From JAFLCM01 sp964510955 (GTDB lineage Bacteria; Planctomycetota; Phycisphaerae; Phycisphaerales; UBA1924): a stretch of 64,000 bases of DNA. The stretch lies in the NCBI GenBank assembly GCA_964510955.1, contig CAZEDW010000006.1, forward strand, positions 68,716-132,715. The letters are read 5' to 3'. The notes under the pieces were generated by a model. That model had not been told where the DNA came from and ran no database searches. It worked only from the letters and a program-made list of their open reading frames with translations. Within the stretch, counting starts at the first letter, position 1; each line of letters begins with the position of its first letter. A program made the translations under genes and the position numbers. Shown piece by piece: positions 18,743 to 28,100 of this stretch.

Positions 18743-18761
18743 TGTTGACTGTCTCCCACAC

Positions 18762-19838
18762 TCACGCCGCCCCCGCCACCCTGCCCTCCAGCCGGTACAC
18801 ATACGCCAGCACCTCGGCGACCGCCTCGTAGTGCTCGGGGTTCACTTCCTGCCCGACCTCGACCTGGTGGTACAGCGCGCGGGCCAGCGGCGGGCGCTCG
18901 ACGATGGGCACGCCGTGCGCCGCGGCGATGTACCTGATCTTCAGCGCCATGTAGTCCGCCCCCTTGGCCACCACGCGCGGCGCGCTCATGCTGGCGCCGT
19001 CGTACTTGATCGCCACGGAAAAGTGCGTCGGGTTCGCCACCACCACGTCCGCCTTGGGAACGTCGCGCCCCAGCCGCTGGCTGATCAGGCTACGCATGAA
19101 CTTCAGCCGACGACCCTTGATCTCGACGTCGCCCTCCTGCGACCTCAGCTCGTCCTTGACCTCCTGCTTGGTCATCTTCAGGTCCTGCTTCATCTGCCAC
19201 TTCTGATACACCCAGTCGATCACGCCGATCAGCAGCAGCATCACCAGCACCCACACCGCGACCCGCGAGGCGATCCGCAGCGACTCGACAAAGCCCGCCG
19301 CCAGGTCCAGCCCCGCCAGCGACACGATGGCCCGTGCTTCCCCGCGAACCACGAGCACGGCGACCGTCCCGATCAGGCCCAGCTTCAACAGGTCCAGCCC
19401 GCCCTTCACGGTCGAGCGCAGCGAGAAGAGCCTCCCGAACCCCGACAGGAAGTTGAGCCGGTCCAGCCGCGGCTCGAGCGGGCGCGTGGTCAGGATGAAA
19501 CCCACCTGGCACACCTGGACGCAGTACGACAGCGCCGCCAGCGCCAGCATCAGCGGCACGGCGAACCTCGCCGCGGTGAAGAACGAACCCGTGATCTCGG
19601 TCTTCAGATCCAAGGGATGCAGCGACATGCCCAGGGCCGACGTATCGAGCCCTCGCCGCACCATCGAGGCCCCGAAGCTGAACAGGTCCGACGCCCACAG
19701 GTACGCCAGCACGCACGCCCCCGACAGGAACAGCGCCGCCGACAGGTCCGGGCTCTTACCCGTCTGCCCGCGTTCCCGCGCCTCGCTCAGCCTGCGTGGC
19801 GTCGGCGCTTCGGTGCGTTGTCCCATGTCTTCCGCCAA
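18762..19838 (-). CDS. flhB: Flagellar export switch protein FlhB
   Basis: The protein has 358 residues; ATG at 19838 or the in-frame ATG at 19826 are both possible starts. RTEAPTPRRLSEARERGQ is the typical FlhB N-terminus. Four membrane helices follow, then the cytoplasmic domain with the autocleavage motif NPTH (Asn269-Pro270) in VVVANPTHFSVAIKYD. Cleavage there switches export from hook to filament substrates. The C-terminal part ends at VYRLEGRVAGAA, without a long tail. It lies downstream of fliR in the minus-strand block with a 55-bp gap. Confidence 0.96.
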   Translation of the reverse strand: MAEDMGQRTEAPTPRRLSEARERGQTGKSPDLSAALFLSGACVLAYLWASDLFSFGASMVRRGLDTSALGMSLHPLDLKTEITGSFFTAARFAVPLMLALAALSYCVQVCQVGFILTTRPLEPRLDRLNFLSGFGRLFSLRSTVKGGLDLLKLGLIGTVAVLVVRGEARAIVSLAGLDLAAGFVESLRIASRVAVWVLVMLLLIGVIDWVYQKWQMKQDLKMTKQEVKDELRSQEGDVEIKGRRLKFMRSLISQRLGRDVPKADVVVANPTHFSVAIKYDGASMSAPRVVAKGADYMALKIRYIAAAHGVPIVERPPLARALYHQVEVGQEVNPEHYEAVAEVLAYVYRLEGRVAGAA

Positions 19839-19893
19839 CCACTCACTCCTTTCTCACTGTCGGCCAAATCCCGGCCTCACCACCCGCCGCGCG

Positions 19894-20727
19894 CTACCCC
19901 CCGCTCACCCCGGACACCCAATCGCTCACGATCTGGATCGTCGACCGCACGTCGTACCCCAGCGCGACCATCACCCCCGCCAGCGACGCGGTCAGCGTCA
20001 CCAGCCCTAGAAGGATCCGCACGGGAAACCCGAAGCTCATCGGGTTCAGTTGCGGCAGCGACTTGCTGATGAACCCCACCGCGATGCTCTCCACCAGCAC
20101 GATGGCCATCACCGGCATCGCCACGCGCATCCCCAGGTGAAACCCGGAGGACACCAGCCCCGTCGCCGTCTCCAGCAGCGTGTGATCGACGCGGAACGAC
20201 CCCGGCGCGACGGTGGCGAACGAGCGCACCAGCCCCTCCCACAACGATTCGATCCCGCCCGCCGCGACGAACACCGCCAGCGCCATCATGAACAACAGTT
20301 GCCCAAGCTCGTCGCTCTCGAAGTCCGTCGCGGGGTTGAACACCGGCGCCAGCGACAGCCCCATCTGCTGGCCCATCAGCGTCCCGGCCAGTTGCACCGC
20401 CCACATCGGCGTCAGCATCAGCACGCCGATGGTCGCGCCGATCAGCGCCTCGGTGATCAGCATCGGCCCCAGCGAGAACAGCCCCATCGAGACGCCGACG
20501 GTCTTGGAATGGTCGATCGTAGGGTACACCGCCAGCGCCAGCACCAGGGTCAGCAGCGCCTTGAACCGGCGCGGCACGCTGACGCTCCCGAGGATCGGGC
20601 TGAACACAAACAACCCGGTCAGCCGCGCGAGCACCAGCCCGAACGCGGGAACATGCGGCAGGATGGACTGAATCCCAAGCACTCGTTCGTTGCTCCACCC
20701 GTCCCGTCGGTCCCATCGTCGCTCCAC
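19894..20727 (-). CDS. fliR: Flagellar export gate protein FliR
   Basis: The protein has 277 residues if GTG at 20727 is used, 3 bp after the fliQ stop; a second GTG at 20682 would remove a 15-residue Arg/Trp-rich leader and may be the true start. About six membrane helices are visible, with LARLTGLFVFSPILGSVSVP, NPATDFESDELGQLLFMMAL and GFISKSLPQLNPMSFGFPVR, the last being the conserved FliR motif. FliR assembles with FliP and FliQ into the export pore. Tight spacing with fliQ supports one operon. Confidence 0.95.
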   Translation of the reverse strand: MERRWDRRDGWSNERVLGIQSILPHVPAFGLVLARLTGLFVFSPILGSVSVPRRFKALLTLVLALAVYPTIDHSKTVGVSMGLFSLGPMLITEALIGATIGVLMLTPMWAVQLAGTLMGQQMGLSLAPVFNPATDFESDELGQLLFMMALAVFVAAGGIESLWEGLVRSFATVAPGSFRVDHTLLETATGLVSSGFHLGMRVAMPVMAIVLVESIAVGFISKSLPQLNPMSFGFPVRILLGLVTLTASLAGVMVALGYDVRSTIQIVSDWVSGVSGG

Positions 20728-20730
20728 GTC

Positions 20731-20988
20731 TCACACCAGCCGCAGCATCTCCGAAGCAAACTCCACCAGCCGCAGCACGATCCACGGCAGCAGCACGATC
20801 GCCACGATGATCATCGCGAAGATCTTGGGCACCAGCGACAGCGTCTGCTCCTGGATCTGCGTGACCGCCTGCACCAGGCTGATCACCAGCCCGATCAGGA
20901 CGCCCGCCAGCAGGATCGGCGCGCTGATCTTCATCGCCGTCACCAGGCACATCCGCACCATCTCAACCGTGGAATCGTCATAGGCCAT
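20731..20988 (-). CDS. fliQ: Flagellar export gate protein FliQ
   Basis: The protein has 85 residues with two membrane helices (about 16-40 and 52-75) and the conserved AVTQIQEQTLSLVPKIFAM stretch between them. The length fits FliQ (about 89). It contributes four copies to the helical export gate. It lies between fliP and fliR, 16 bp after fliP. Confidence 0.95.
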   Translation of the reverse strand: MAYDDSTVEMVRMCLVTAMKISAPILLAGVLIGLVISLVQAVTQIQEQTLSLVPKIFAMIIVAIVLLPWIVLRLVEFASEMLRLV

Positions 20989-21004
20989 CGTTTAGCTCCC
21001 CGCG

Positions 21005-21904
21005 CTACATCCCCAGCAGCGGCGCCAGCGCCCCGGTCACCGGCCCGTCCACTTTCGCCACGCTCTCCATCAGGCTCCCCACCACGAGCTGCCACCCGTC
21101 CACCAGCACGAACAGCAGCAGCTTGAACGGCAGCGAGATCAGCACCGGCGGCAGCATCATCATGCTCATGCTGATCAGCACGCACGAGATCACCAGGTCG
21201 ATCACCAGGAACGGCAGATACACCCGGAACCCCAGCAGGAACGACGTCTTCAGCTCGCTCAGCATGAAGGCCGGCATGAGCGTCAGCATGTCAACGTCGG
21301 CCCGCGTCAGCTTCTCCGGCTCGGACGTGTCGACCCCGCGGTAGTTCAGGATCATGTACACGCTTGACCAGTTGTCCGACGCCTCGATCTGCGCGAACAT
21401 GAAGTCGCGCAGCGGCTGCTTGGCCCGGTTCCACAGCTGCGTCGGGTCCTGCACCGTCCCTTGTTGATACGGCACGATCGCCTCGCGGTTGATCCGCTCA
21501 AACGTCGGCGACATCACCAGAAACGTCATGAACAGCGACAGCCCCAGCGTCACCTGCGCCGGCGGCAGCTGCTGCGTGCCCAGCGCCTGCTTCAGCAGGC
21601 TCAGCACGATCAGGAACCGCACGAAGCACGTGCACATCACCATGATCGCCGGCGCCAGCGAAAGCACCGTCAGCACGATCATGATGCTCATCGCCCCCGA
21701 CAGCCCGCCCGAAAACCCCGGCACAGATTTCGACGCTCCGTCCAGCACCGACACCGGATTCAACGTGTCTCCCAGAGGCGCGGCGGCGTCCAGCGGCGTC
21801 CCCGCCAACGCATCCGCCGGGGCCGGCGGCCCCATCAGCGACTGCGCCCGCGCGCCCGCCACGCTCAACAACACGACCAGGATCGCCGCCAGCGCGCGCC
21901 TCAC
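21005..21904 (-). CDS. fliP: Flagellar export gate protein FliP
   Basis: The protein has 299 residues with a cleavable-type signal sequence (residues 1-20, ending ARAQS). An extension of about 45 residues precedes the core. Core motifs are MVMCTCFVRFLIVLSLLKQA, GTQQLPPAQV, TFLVMSPTFERI, FRVYLPFLVIDLVISCVLIS, and MMMLPPVLISLPFKLLLF, all diagnostic of FliP. FliP forms the core of the export pore with FliR and FliQ. Its start overlaps the fliO stop by 4 bases, so translation is probably coupled. Confidence 0.96.
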   Translation of the reverse strand: MRRALAAILVVLLSVAGARAQSLMGPPAPADALAGTPLDAAAPLGDTLNPVSVLDGASKSVPGFSGGLSGAMSIMIVLTVLSLAPAIMVMCTCFVRFLIVLSLLKQALGTQQLPPAQVTLGLSLFMTFLVMSPTFERINREAIVPYQQGTVQDPTQLWNRAKQPLRDFMFAQIEASDNWSSVYMILNYRGVDTSEPEKLTRADVDMLTLMPAFMLSELKTSFLLGFRVYLPFLVIDLVISCVLISMSMMMLPPVLISLPFKLLLFVLVDGWQLVVGSLMESVAKVDGPVTGALAPLLGM

Positions 21905-22710
21905 GCCGCACCCCCGATCGCTCCGCGCCCCATCGTGCGCATCGCCAGCCGGGGCGTGACCGGGCCGTCGTGCCCGGCCCCGCCGCTCTCGCTCTCCACC
22001 AGTTTCGGGTCGCGCTCCAGCCCCCGGAGCATGTCGTTGAACCGCCGGGTCAGCCCCGTCCCGTCCGCGTCAGCCGTCTTCGCCAGCACCGACGCCACGT
22101 CGTCCGGATCATTCAGCTCGCTGAGCGTGGTGAACCCCGCCGGGCTCTGACCGAGCAACAGCACCCGCCGATCCAGTTTCAGCAGCACCAGCGAATGCCC
22201 GCGCGAGACCGGGTACCGCCCCAGCACGCTCAGCACCCCCGCCGGCGCGCGCCCGCCCGCCCCGAGCTGCGCCGCCACGCCCCCCGCCCCCGCCGCCTTC
22301 CTGGCCCCCCACCTGACGAGCAAGAGCACGCCGCCCAGCAGGGCCGTCGCCCCGAATCCACGCACGATCCAGTGGTCGGTCCAGCTCGCTCCCGCCTGTG
22401 AGGTCTTGGGCTGGGCCTGCTTCGCGGCGCCCGCGTGGTGCGCAGACGGCACGCCGAGCGACTGCGTCTCGGTCTTCGGCGCCCGCACGAACTCGCCCAC
22501 GGAAGACCGAAGCCCCCCCGAAGCCTGAATCGTGTTAGCGGCTTCCCCGGGCTGCGGGACCGGCGGCACCTCGATCGCATGCTCCGGCGAGAGGTTGGCG
22601 ATCGGGCCCGACGAGACCCCGTCCGCCGCCCGGGCCGGCCCCGCCTCGCCCAGCGCCGCGGCGCCGACCGCCGCTACCACCGCCGTCAAAGCCCGCAACC
22701 AGCCACGCAT
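21901..22710 (-). CDS. fliO: FliO-like flagellar biosynthesis protein
   Basis: The protein has 269 residues. An N-terminal hydrophobic signal-like segment (6-29) comes first, then a Pro/Ser-rich periplasmic stretch and one membrane helix (about 116-133, ALLGGVLLLVRWG). The cytoplasmic FliO domain has YPVSRGHSLVLLKLDRRVLLLGQSPAGFTTL, written here as two adjoining parts: YPVSRGHSLVLLKLD and RRVLLLGQSPAG. FliO is an assembly factor for FliP. Low conservation is normal for FliO; the call rests on the GxSxxG-like end of the domain and on position between fliN and fliP. It is longer than E. coli FliO (about 120), as in many non-enteric bacteria. Confidence 0.85.
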   Translation of the reverse strand: MRGWLRALTAVVAAVGAAALGEAGPARAADGVSSGPIANLSPEHAIEVPPVPQPGEAANTIQASGGLRSSVGEFVRAPKTETQSLGVPSAHHAGAAKQAQPKTSQAGASWTDHWIVRGFGATALLGGVLLLVRWGARKAAGAGGVAAQLGAGGRAPAGVLSVLGRYPVSRGHSLVLLKLDRRVLLLGQSPAGFTTLSELNDPDDVASVLAKTADADGTGLTRRFNDMLRGLERDPKLVESESGGAGHDGPVTPRLAMRTMGRGAIGGAA

Positions 22711-22778
22711 CGACGCCCTCCTGGCGAACGCGGCGCGATCCTCGCGCCGTGCGGGCGTGCCGCCCGCGGGCTCTCAAC

Positions 22779-23384
22779 TCAGGCCGCCTGCTCCTGGGCC
22801 AGCGGCGAGATGATCTCGTTGACGCGGATGCAGAAGTTGTCGTTCAGCACCAGCACCTCGCCGCGCGCCACGTGGCGCTCGTTCACATAGATGTCCACCG
22901 GGTCGCCGGCCAGCTTGTCAAGCTCCACCACCGACCCCTCCGCCAGGCGCAGCACGTCCTCGACGTACATCCGCGTGCGCCCCAGCTCGATCTTCACGTT
23001 CAGGTTGACATCCGCCAGCAGGTCGAGATTCGCCGGCTTGTCCGTCAGCGGCGCGTCGCCGAAGCTCGGCAGGTTGAACGGCATGGCGCCGTCGCCCTCG
23101 TCGCTCACGGCGCCGCCGCCCAGCCCGCCTGTCGCGGCGGCGCTCGCGGGCGCGGCGGGGGTTGGCGAAGGGTTGTTCACTTCGTTCAGCGCCGCCTGAA
23201 CCGCCGCCAGCGCATCGGCCGCGGCCGGACTGGGGGGGGCGCTCGACGCCTGCGCCCCGATCGACTGCACCGCCTTCTCTGCGGCCTGCAGCGCGTCCCC
23301 CGCCATCGCCGCGGCGTCCTGCGGCTTTCCGGGTTCGGCGCCGGCGCTCCCGGCGGGGCTGGTTGGTGTGTCCGAATCGGCCAT
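22779..23384 (-). CDS. fliN: Flagellar motor switch protein FliN
   Basis: The protein has 201 residues from ATG at 23384, chosen because GGAGGCC lies just upstream on the minus strand and because the longer reading is not protein-like. An Ala/Pro-rich region (about 1-125) precedes the SpoA domain (about 130-195): LNVKIELGRTRMYVEDVLRL, EGSVVELDKLAGDPVDIYVN and VARGEVLVLNDNFCIRVNEI. It forms the lower C-ring, where CheY-P acts, and promotes export-substrate delivery. It is the first gene of the fliN-O-P-Q-R group in this window. It is divergent from pyk across 193 bp. Confidence 0.94.
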   Translation of the reverse strand: MADSDTPTSPAGSAGAEPGKPQDAAAMAGDALQAAEKAVQSIGAQASSAPPSPAAADALAAVQAALNEVNNPSPTPAAPASAAATGGLGGGAVSDEGDGAMPFNLPSFGDAPLTDKPANLDLLADVNLNVKIELGRTRMYVEDVLRLAEGSVVELDKLAGDPVDIYVNERHVARGEVLVLNDNFCIRVNEIISPLAQEQAA

Positions 23385-23577
23385 CCTGGCCTCCACAAAG
23401 GTTGTCTGTGCGACACGACCGCGCACGCCCGGCGCGATCCTCGCGCTCGGGCACCTCGGTTCATCGGACGCCCGCCCTTCCGCGCCCCTGTTTTCGCGCA
23501 TCTCTCGCCCCATCGCGCACAACTTGCGCCCCGTTCCAGGCCGCGTGCGCTTCTGACCCGCCGCGTACCCTCTCCCC
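23385..23577. promoter_or_regulatory. Divergent promoter region of fliN and pyk
   Basis: The 193-bp region separates the divergent fliN (minus) and pyk (plus) genes, so both promoters must lie here or, for pyk, be very close to the start. I see no strong -35/-10 pair or sigma-28 consensus by eye. The fliN ribosome binding site (GGAGG on the minus strand) lies at about 23389-23395. Confidence 0.5.
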
Positions 23578-25092
23578 ATGACCGACCCCGCCCCCGCCCA
23601 GCCCGCGCTCACCAAGATCCTGGCCACCCTCGGCCCCGCCAGCGAAGAACCGCGCGTGCTCGCCAAGCTCGTCGAGGCCGGGGCGCGCCTGTTCCGCCTG
23701 AACTTCTCTCACGGCGACTTCGAGGGCCACGCCCGCCGCCTTGCCGCTGTCCGCCAGGTGTCCGCATCCCTGGGCGTTCCGCTGGCGGTGCTCGGCGATC
23801 TCCAGGGGCCCAAGATCCGCATCGGACCCGTGCCCGGTGACGGCATCGATGTTGAGGCCGGACAGGTCGTCGCCATCTCCGCCCACGCCACGGAGTCCTC
23901 ACCCGGCGGGCCGCAGGGCGTCAGCGCCGTGTTCGCCACGACCTACCCCGCGATGGTCGACGAGGTCAAGCCCGGCCACCGCGTGCTCATCAACGACGGC
24001 GCGGTCCGGATGCTCGCCCTCGAATCAGCCGCGGGCCTGCTCCGCTGCGTTGTCAACGTCGGCGGCAGGGTGACCAGCAAGAAGGGCATCAACCTCCCCG
24101 ATTCCACCCTTTCAGTGCCGGCCCTGAGCGACCGTGACTGGGAGTGCGCCCGCTGGGGTGTGGACAACGCCGTTGACTTTCTGGCCCTCTCGTTCGTCCG
24201 GCGCGGCGCCGACGTCCTCGAGCTCAAGCGACGCCTGGCGACCATCACCGGCGCCGCCGCCGACGCGATGCCCGTGATCGCCAAGATCGAGACGCCCCAG
24301 GCGGTCGCCAGCATCGACGAGATCCTCAACGCCTGCGACGCCATCATGGTCGCTCGCGGCGACCTGGGCGTCGAGATGGACCTCGCCAAGGTGCCGGTGG
24401 TCCAGAAGAAGCTCGTCGCCCGCGCCCACGACTTCGGCAAGCCGTGCATCGTCGCCACCCAGATGCTCGAATCGATGATCTCCAGCGCCACCGCCACCCG
24501 CGCCGAGGTCAGCGACGTCGCCAACGCCATCCTCGACGGGGCCGACTGCGTGATGCTGTCGGGCGAGACCGCCGTCGGAAAATACCCCGTCCTCGCCGTC
24601 GAGACCATGCGCCGGGTGGCTCTCGCGACCGAAGAGGCGATCCGGTCCTCGCCCGCCGTCGCACGACCGCCCGCCGTCGCGCAGTCGCGCCGCGAGATCG
24701 TCGCCGCCCTTGCCCACGGCGCGTCCATCATGGCCCAGGACGTGGGCGCGACCGTCGTCGCCGCCTGGACCCAGACCGGCGGCACTGCGCGCCACCTTAG
24801 CCGCATGGGCTTCCGCATTCCCATCCTGGCGTTCTCATCCGATGAACAGGCCGTCCGCCGCATGAGCCTGCTCGGCGGCGTGATGCCCCACCTCCGGCGC
24901 CAGTTGCCGAAGCACCGCTTCGAGTTCGCCACCATCGTCGAGCAGACCGTGCTGAACGACGGCTGGGCCGAGCCCGGCGACCGCATGGTGCTGCTCGCCG
25001 GCGTGCCGTTCGACCGTCCCGGCGGCGCCAACACCGTCGCCATCCGCGTGGTGGGTGACCTCACCGCCGCAGGCCTCACGCCGGACGGCTGA
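23578..25092 (+). CDS. pyk: Pyruvate kinase
   Basis: The protein has 504 residues from ATG at 23578 and catalyses phosphoenolpyruvate + ADP to pyruvate + ATP, the last step of glycolysis. Motifs: TKILATLGPASEEP, FRLNFSHGDFEGH, LGDLQGPKIRIG, INLPDSTLSVPALSDRD, FVRRGADVLEL, AKIETPQAV and the signature MVARGDLGVEMDLAKVPVVQ, then CIVATQMLESMI and DCVMLSGETAVGKYP. A C-terminal alpha/beta domain (about 360-500) follows. The usual K+-dependent enzyme has a Glu/Ser-type site in ETAxGxxP, which is intact here. It is monocistronic and converges with the AsmA-like gene (13-bp gap). Confidence 0.97.
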   Translation: MTDPAPAQPALTKILATLGPASEEPRVLAKLVEAGARLFRLNFSHGDFEGHARRLAAVRQVSASLGVPLAVLGDLQGPKIRIGPVPGDGIDVEAGQVVAISAHATESSPGGPQGVSAVFATTYPAMVDEVKPGHRVLINDGAVRMLALESAAGLLRCVVNVGGRVTSKKGINLPDSTLSVPALSDRDWECARWGVDNAVDFLALSFVRRGADVLELKRRLATITGAAADAMPVIAKIETPQAVASIDEILNACDAIMVARGDLGVEMDLAKVPVVQKKLVARAHDFGKPCIVATQMLESMISSATATRAEVSDVANAILDGADCVMLSGETAVGKYPVLAVETMRRVALATEEAIRSSPAVARPPAVAQSRREIVAALAHGASIMAQDVGATVVAAWTQTGGTARHLSRMGFRIPILAFSSDEQAVRRMSLLGGVMPHLRRQLPKHRFEFATIVEQTVLNDGWAEPGDRMVLLAGVPFDRPGGANTVAIRVVGDLTAAGLTPDG

Positions 25093-25105
25093 ATACCCAT
25101 CCCCG

Positions 25106-28100
25106 CTATTTCTTTTTCTTCTTCTTCTTGAACAGGTCGCCGATGCCCTTGAGGGTGTCCTCGATCCCCCCCGCCGCCCCGCCGGCGGCGGCGCCGGGGA
25201 TGTTCACGATGTCCTTGCCGAGCTGCTCGCCGTCGATCGAAATGTCCGGGTCGTCCAGATCTCCGGAAATCTTCAAAGGCAGGTTCGCGATGTTCTTGAG
25301 GCCCGGCAGGCCGGCCCCGAACTTCGCGACCAGCTCATCCGCCAGCGCGAAGATCGGCACCCACACCGTCAGCTTCATCTTCTTCTTCACCAGGTCGACC
25401 TTGCCCTGCGTGGCCAGCTCGAACTCGCCGGTCGGCAGCGTGAACTTCTCGTACTCCACCACCCCCTCGCGCACCTTCGCCTTGAAGGGCGGGATCTTCT
25501 GACCAACCTTGCCGAACGACGCGTTGCTGGTGGCCTTCAGGATCTCACCGAAGAAGTCCGAGCTCTTGAACTGCACCGTGCCCAGGTCGAACACCACGTC
25601 GGCGTTCAGGTGCTTCAGGTCGCCGTCCAGCGGCGCCGTGAGGTTCGTCGCTGTGATCACCGCGGGCTTGTCGTCCGGCGTCTTCTCGATCTTGTCGAGA
25701 ATTGGCAGCACCGACCCGATGTACCGCTTCCCCGCCTCCGGGGTGATCCGGTTCATCCGCGCCACCACCGGCTCCGACGCATTGAACACGCCGGCCTTCA
25801 CCGACCCCTTGGCGTTCGCGTTCGCGTTGTCGGCCGTCAGCGTCGCGTCCAGCGTCCCGGCCGACTTGCTCAGCCCCGCCGCCGCGATCTTCGTGTCCAC
25901 CCTCGCGCCCAGCAGGTCCACCAGCGCGCCCTTCTGCCCCGCCAGCGCGTCCAGGAGCGGCGTCGGCAGACCGCCCGTTACGTTCGCCGTCACCGCCGCC
26001 CTGTCGGGCGTCGGGTTGCCCGACGCATCGGCGAACTGCTCGACCACCCCTTTGGCGCTCAGCGGCTGCGACTTGCCCTGCGCCCCCTTGCCCGCCAGCG
26101 TCACCGCGGGCGTGGCCAGCTCGAAGTTCAATGTCCCCAGCGCCTGCCCCTTGGGCGTGCCCACCCGCGCGGTCAGGTCGCCCAGGTCCGCCTCGACACC
26201 CTCGGGCGTCACGATCGACATCCCCGGCGCCCGAAGCCTCACGTCGATCCCGAACGCGCCGGGCTGGAACAACTGGTTCACCGGCCCGAGCCCCAATGAC
26301 TCCACCGAAAGCGTCATCTTGACCGGTCGCGCCAAGCGCGCCGTCGGCTTGCCCTGCGCATCGACGAACACATAGCGGTCAGCCAGCCGGGGATCGAGCG
26401 TCCACTCGGCGTCGAACGGCTGGAACCGGTAGCCCCCATCGCTCATCGCCACCGTGATGCCCGTCACGAACCTCGGCGAATCGATGTTGGTCTGCAGCAG
26501 CGTCCCGTTCGCCTGCTTCACCGTGCTGCCCATCGACTGCACCTTGAGATGGTCGCCCAGCGCCAGGGCGAACAGCTCGGGCGTCCCCAGCCAGCGGTCG
26601 ATCGCCGCGGTGTCGGGCGCGTCGAGCGAAAGCTCGCGGAGCTGCTGGGGAAGCGTGGTGCCGCCGTTGACGGTGAGCGTCACCAGGTCGCCCTTGGGGT
26701 CGGCCGGGTTGAATAGCTTCACCTGCGCGGTCATCTCGCCGCCGACCCTCGTCGGGTCGTCGTTCGCGTTCAGGTTGCCCGTCAGCCCGCGGACCCCGAC
26801 GTTGAGCGGGCGCGCCGACGCCGTCCCCGCGCCCAGCACCATCGCGTTGTTGACAACCAGCTCGTTGTCAGACCTGAACCCGATCCGATACTGCCCCAGC
26901 GGCCGGGGGTCGATCTTCGTCGGCCCGGCGATCGCCAGCGAAACCTCCGTCGCGTCCAACGCGAGCTTCGCGTCGCCCTTCAACGCCGGGCGCGGATCCA
27001 GTTTCGGCGCCTTGATCGCCAGAACGGCATCCATCGCCGCCGGTGTAATCACCGCTTGCGCCCTGGTCGGCCCGACCTTCAGCCGGTCTCCCGCGATGAC
27101 CGCCCGCGACTCCACCGCGACCCCCGGGCCCGTCAGCTTCAGCCCGAACCCCTTCGCGTCCGTCAGCGCCGAGAGCTCCGCATCGACCGACGGCCCGGCG
27201 ACCGCCTGAACCAGCGCCGCCTGCTCGGGGTCCACCAGCGCAAGAAGCGACGTCGGCACGTCCTTCAGACTCAGCGAGCCGCGCGGCGACAGCTTCCGGA
27301 TGTCCACGCCCTCCGGCGCCAGCACCGCCCCTGACCCGATCGTGCCCGAAATCGAAAACCGGCTCGCCTGATAGCCGCCCCCGGCGTTCACCGTCAGGTC
27401 GGCCCCGCCGCTGCCGTCCAGCACCACGTCCGCTCGCAGCGAATCAACCGCGACCCGCTCGCCCCCGCCGCGTGCCGCGCCACCCCCGGACCCAGCGCCC
27501 CCGGACCCGGCGCCCCCCGTCGGCCCCGCAAGCCGCACGCCCAGTTGCTTGCCCTCCACAGAGAGCTTCGACTTGATCGTCTCCAACCGCACGCCCGAGT
27601 CACTCAGCGCCGCATCGAGCCCCGCGAGTTTCACCGTCAGCGGCTCCACGCCGTCGATGGTCACCTGCGCCCCCGCCCCCGCGGAGTTCAGCAGGCCGTT
27701 GAGTGTCTCGGCCGGCCGGTTGAGCGTGAGCGAAACCCCCTCGCCCTCGGTCCGAACGTGCTGCTGCGACAGCACGAACGCCCCGCCGCCCTTGGTGCCG
27801 GCGCTGTCGATCGAGAGCTTCACCGAAGCCGACCCGTCGGCGCCCGGCTCGGCGTCGAGCTTCACCGTGAGCAGGTCGCCCAGCGCGGCACGCGCCCCCT
27901 GCAACCCCTTCTCGCCCCCCAGCGCGGCGAGCGCCGTGGGGATGTTTGAAATTGCCAGCGACCCCTTCGGGCGCGCCTCCTTGAGATTGAGCGCCACACC
28001 GCCCGGAGCACCCGCGTCGCCTCTGAGCAGCCCGGTCACCTGCATCTCGCCGACCGCGTTGAACTTGGCCCCGCCGTACTGGAACTGATCGTCAAGCTTC

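Larger units (their letters stand above)
18445..18761. other. 317-bp gap between flhB and flhA filled with short repeats
   Basis: No convincing gene is present. A GATCAGAG-type repeat (18499-18530) lies next to flhA and a long degenerate 7-bp array (18638-18742) lies next to flhB. In transcription order flhB is upstream of flhA, so these repeats would be in the flhB-flhA spacer of the operon mRNA or around a promoter for flhA. Confidence 0.7.
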
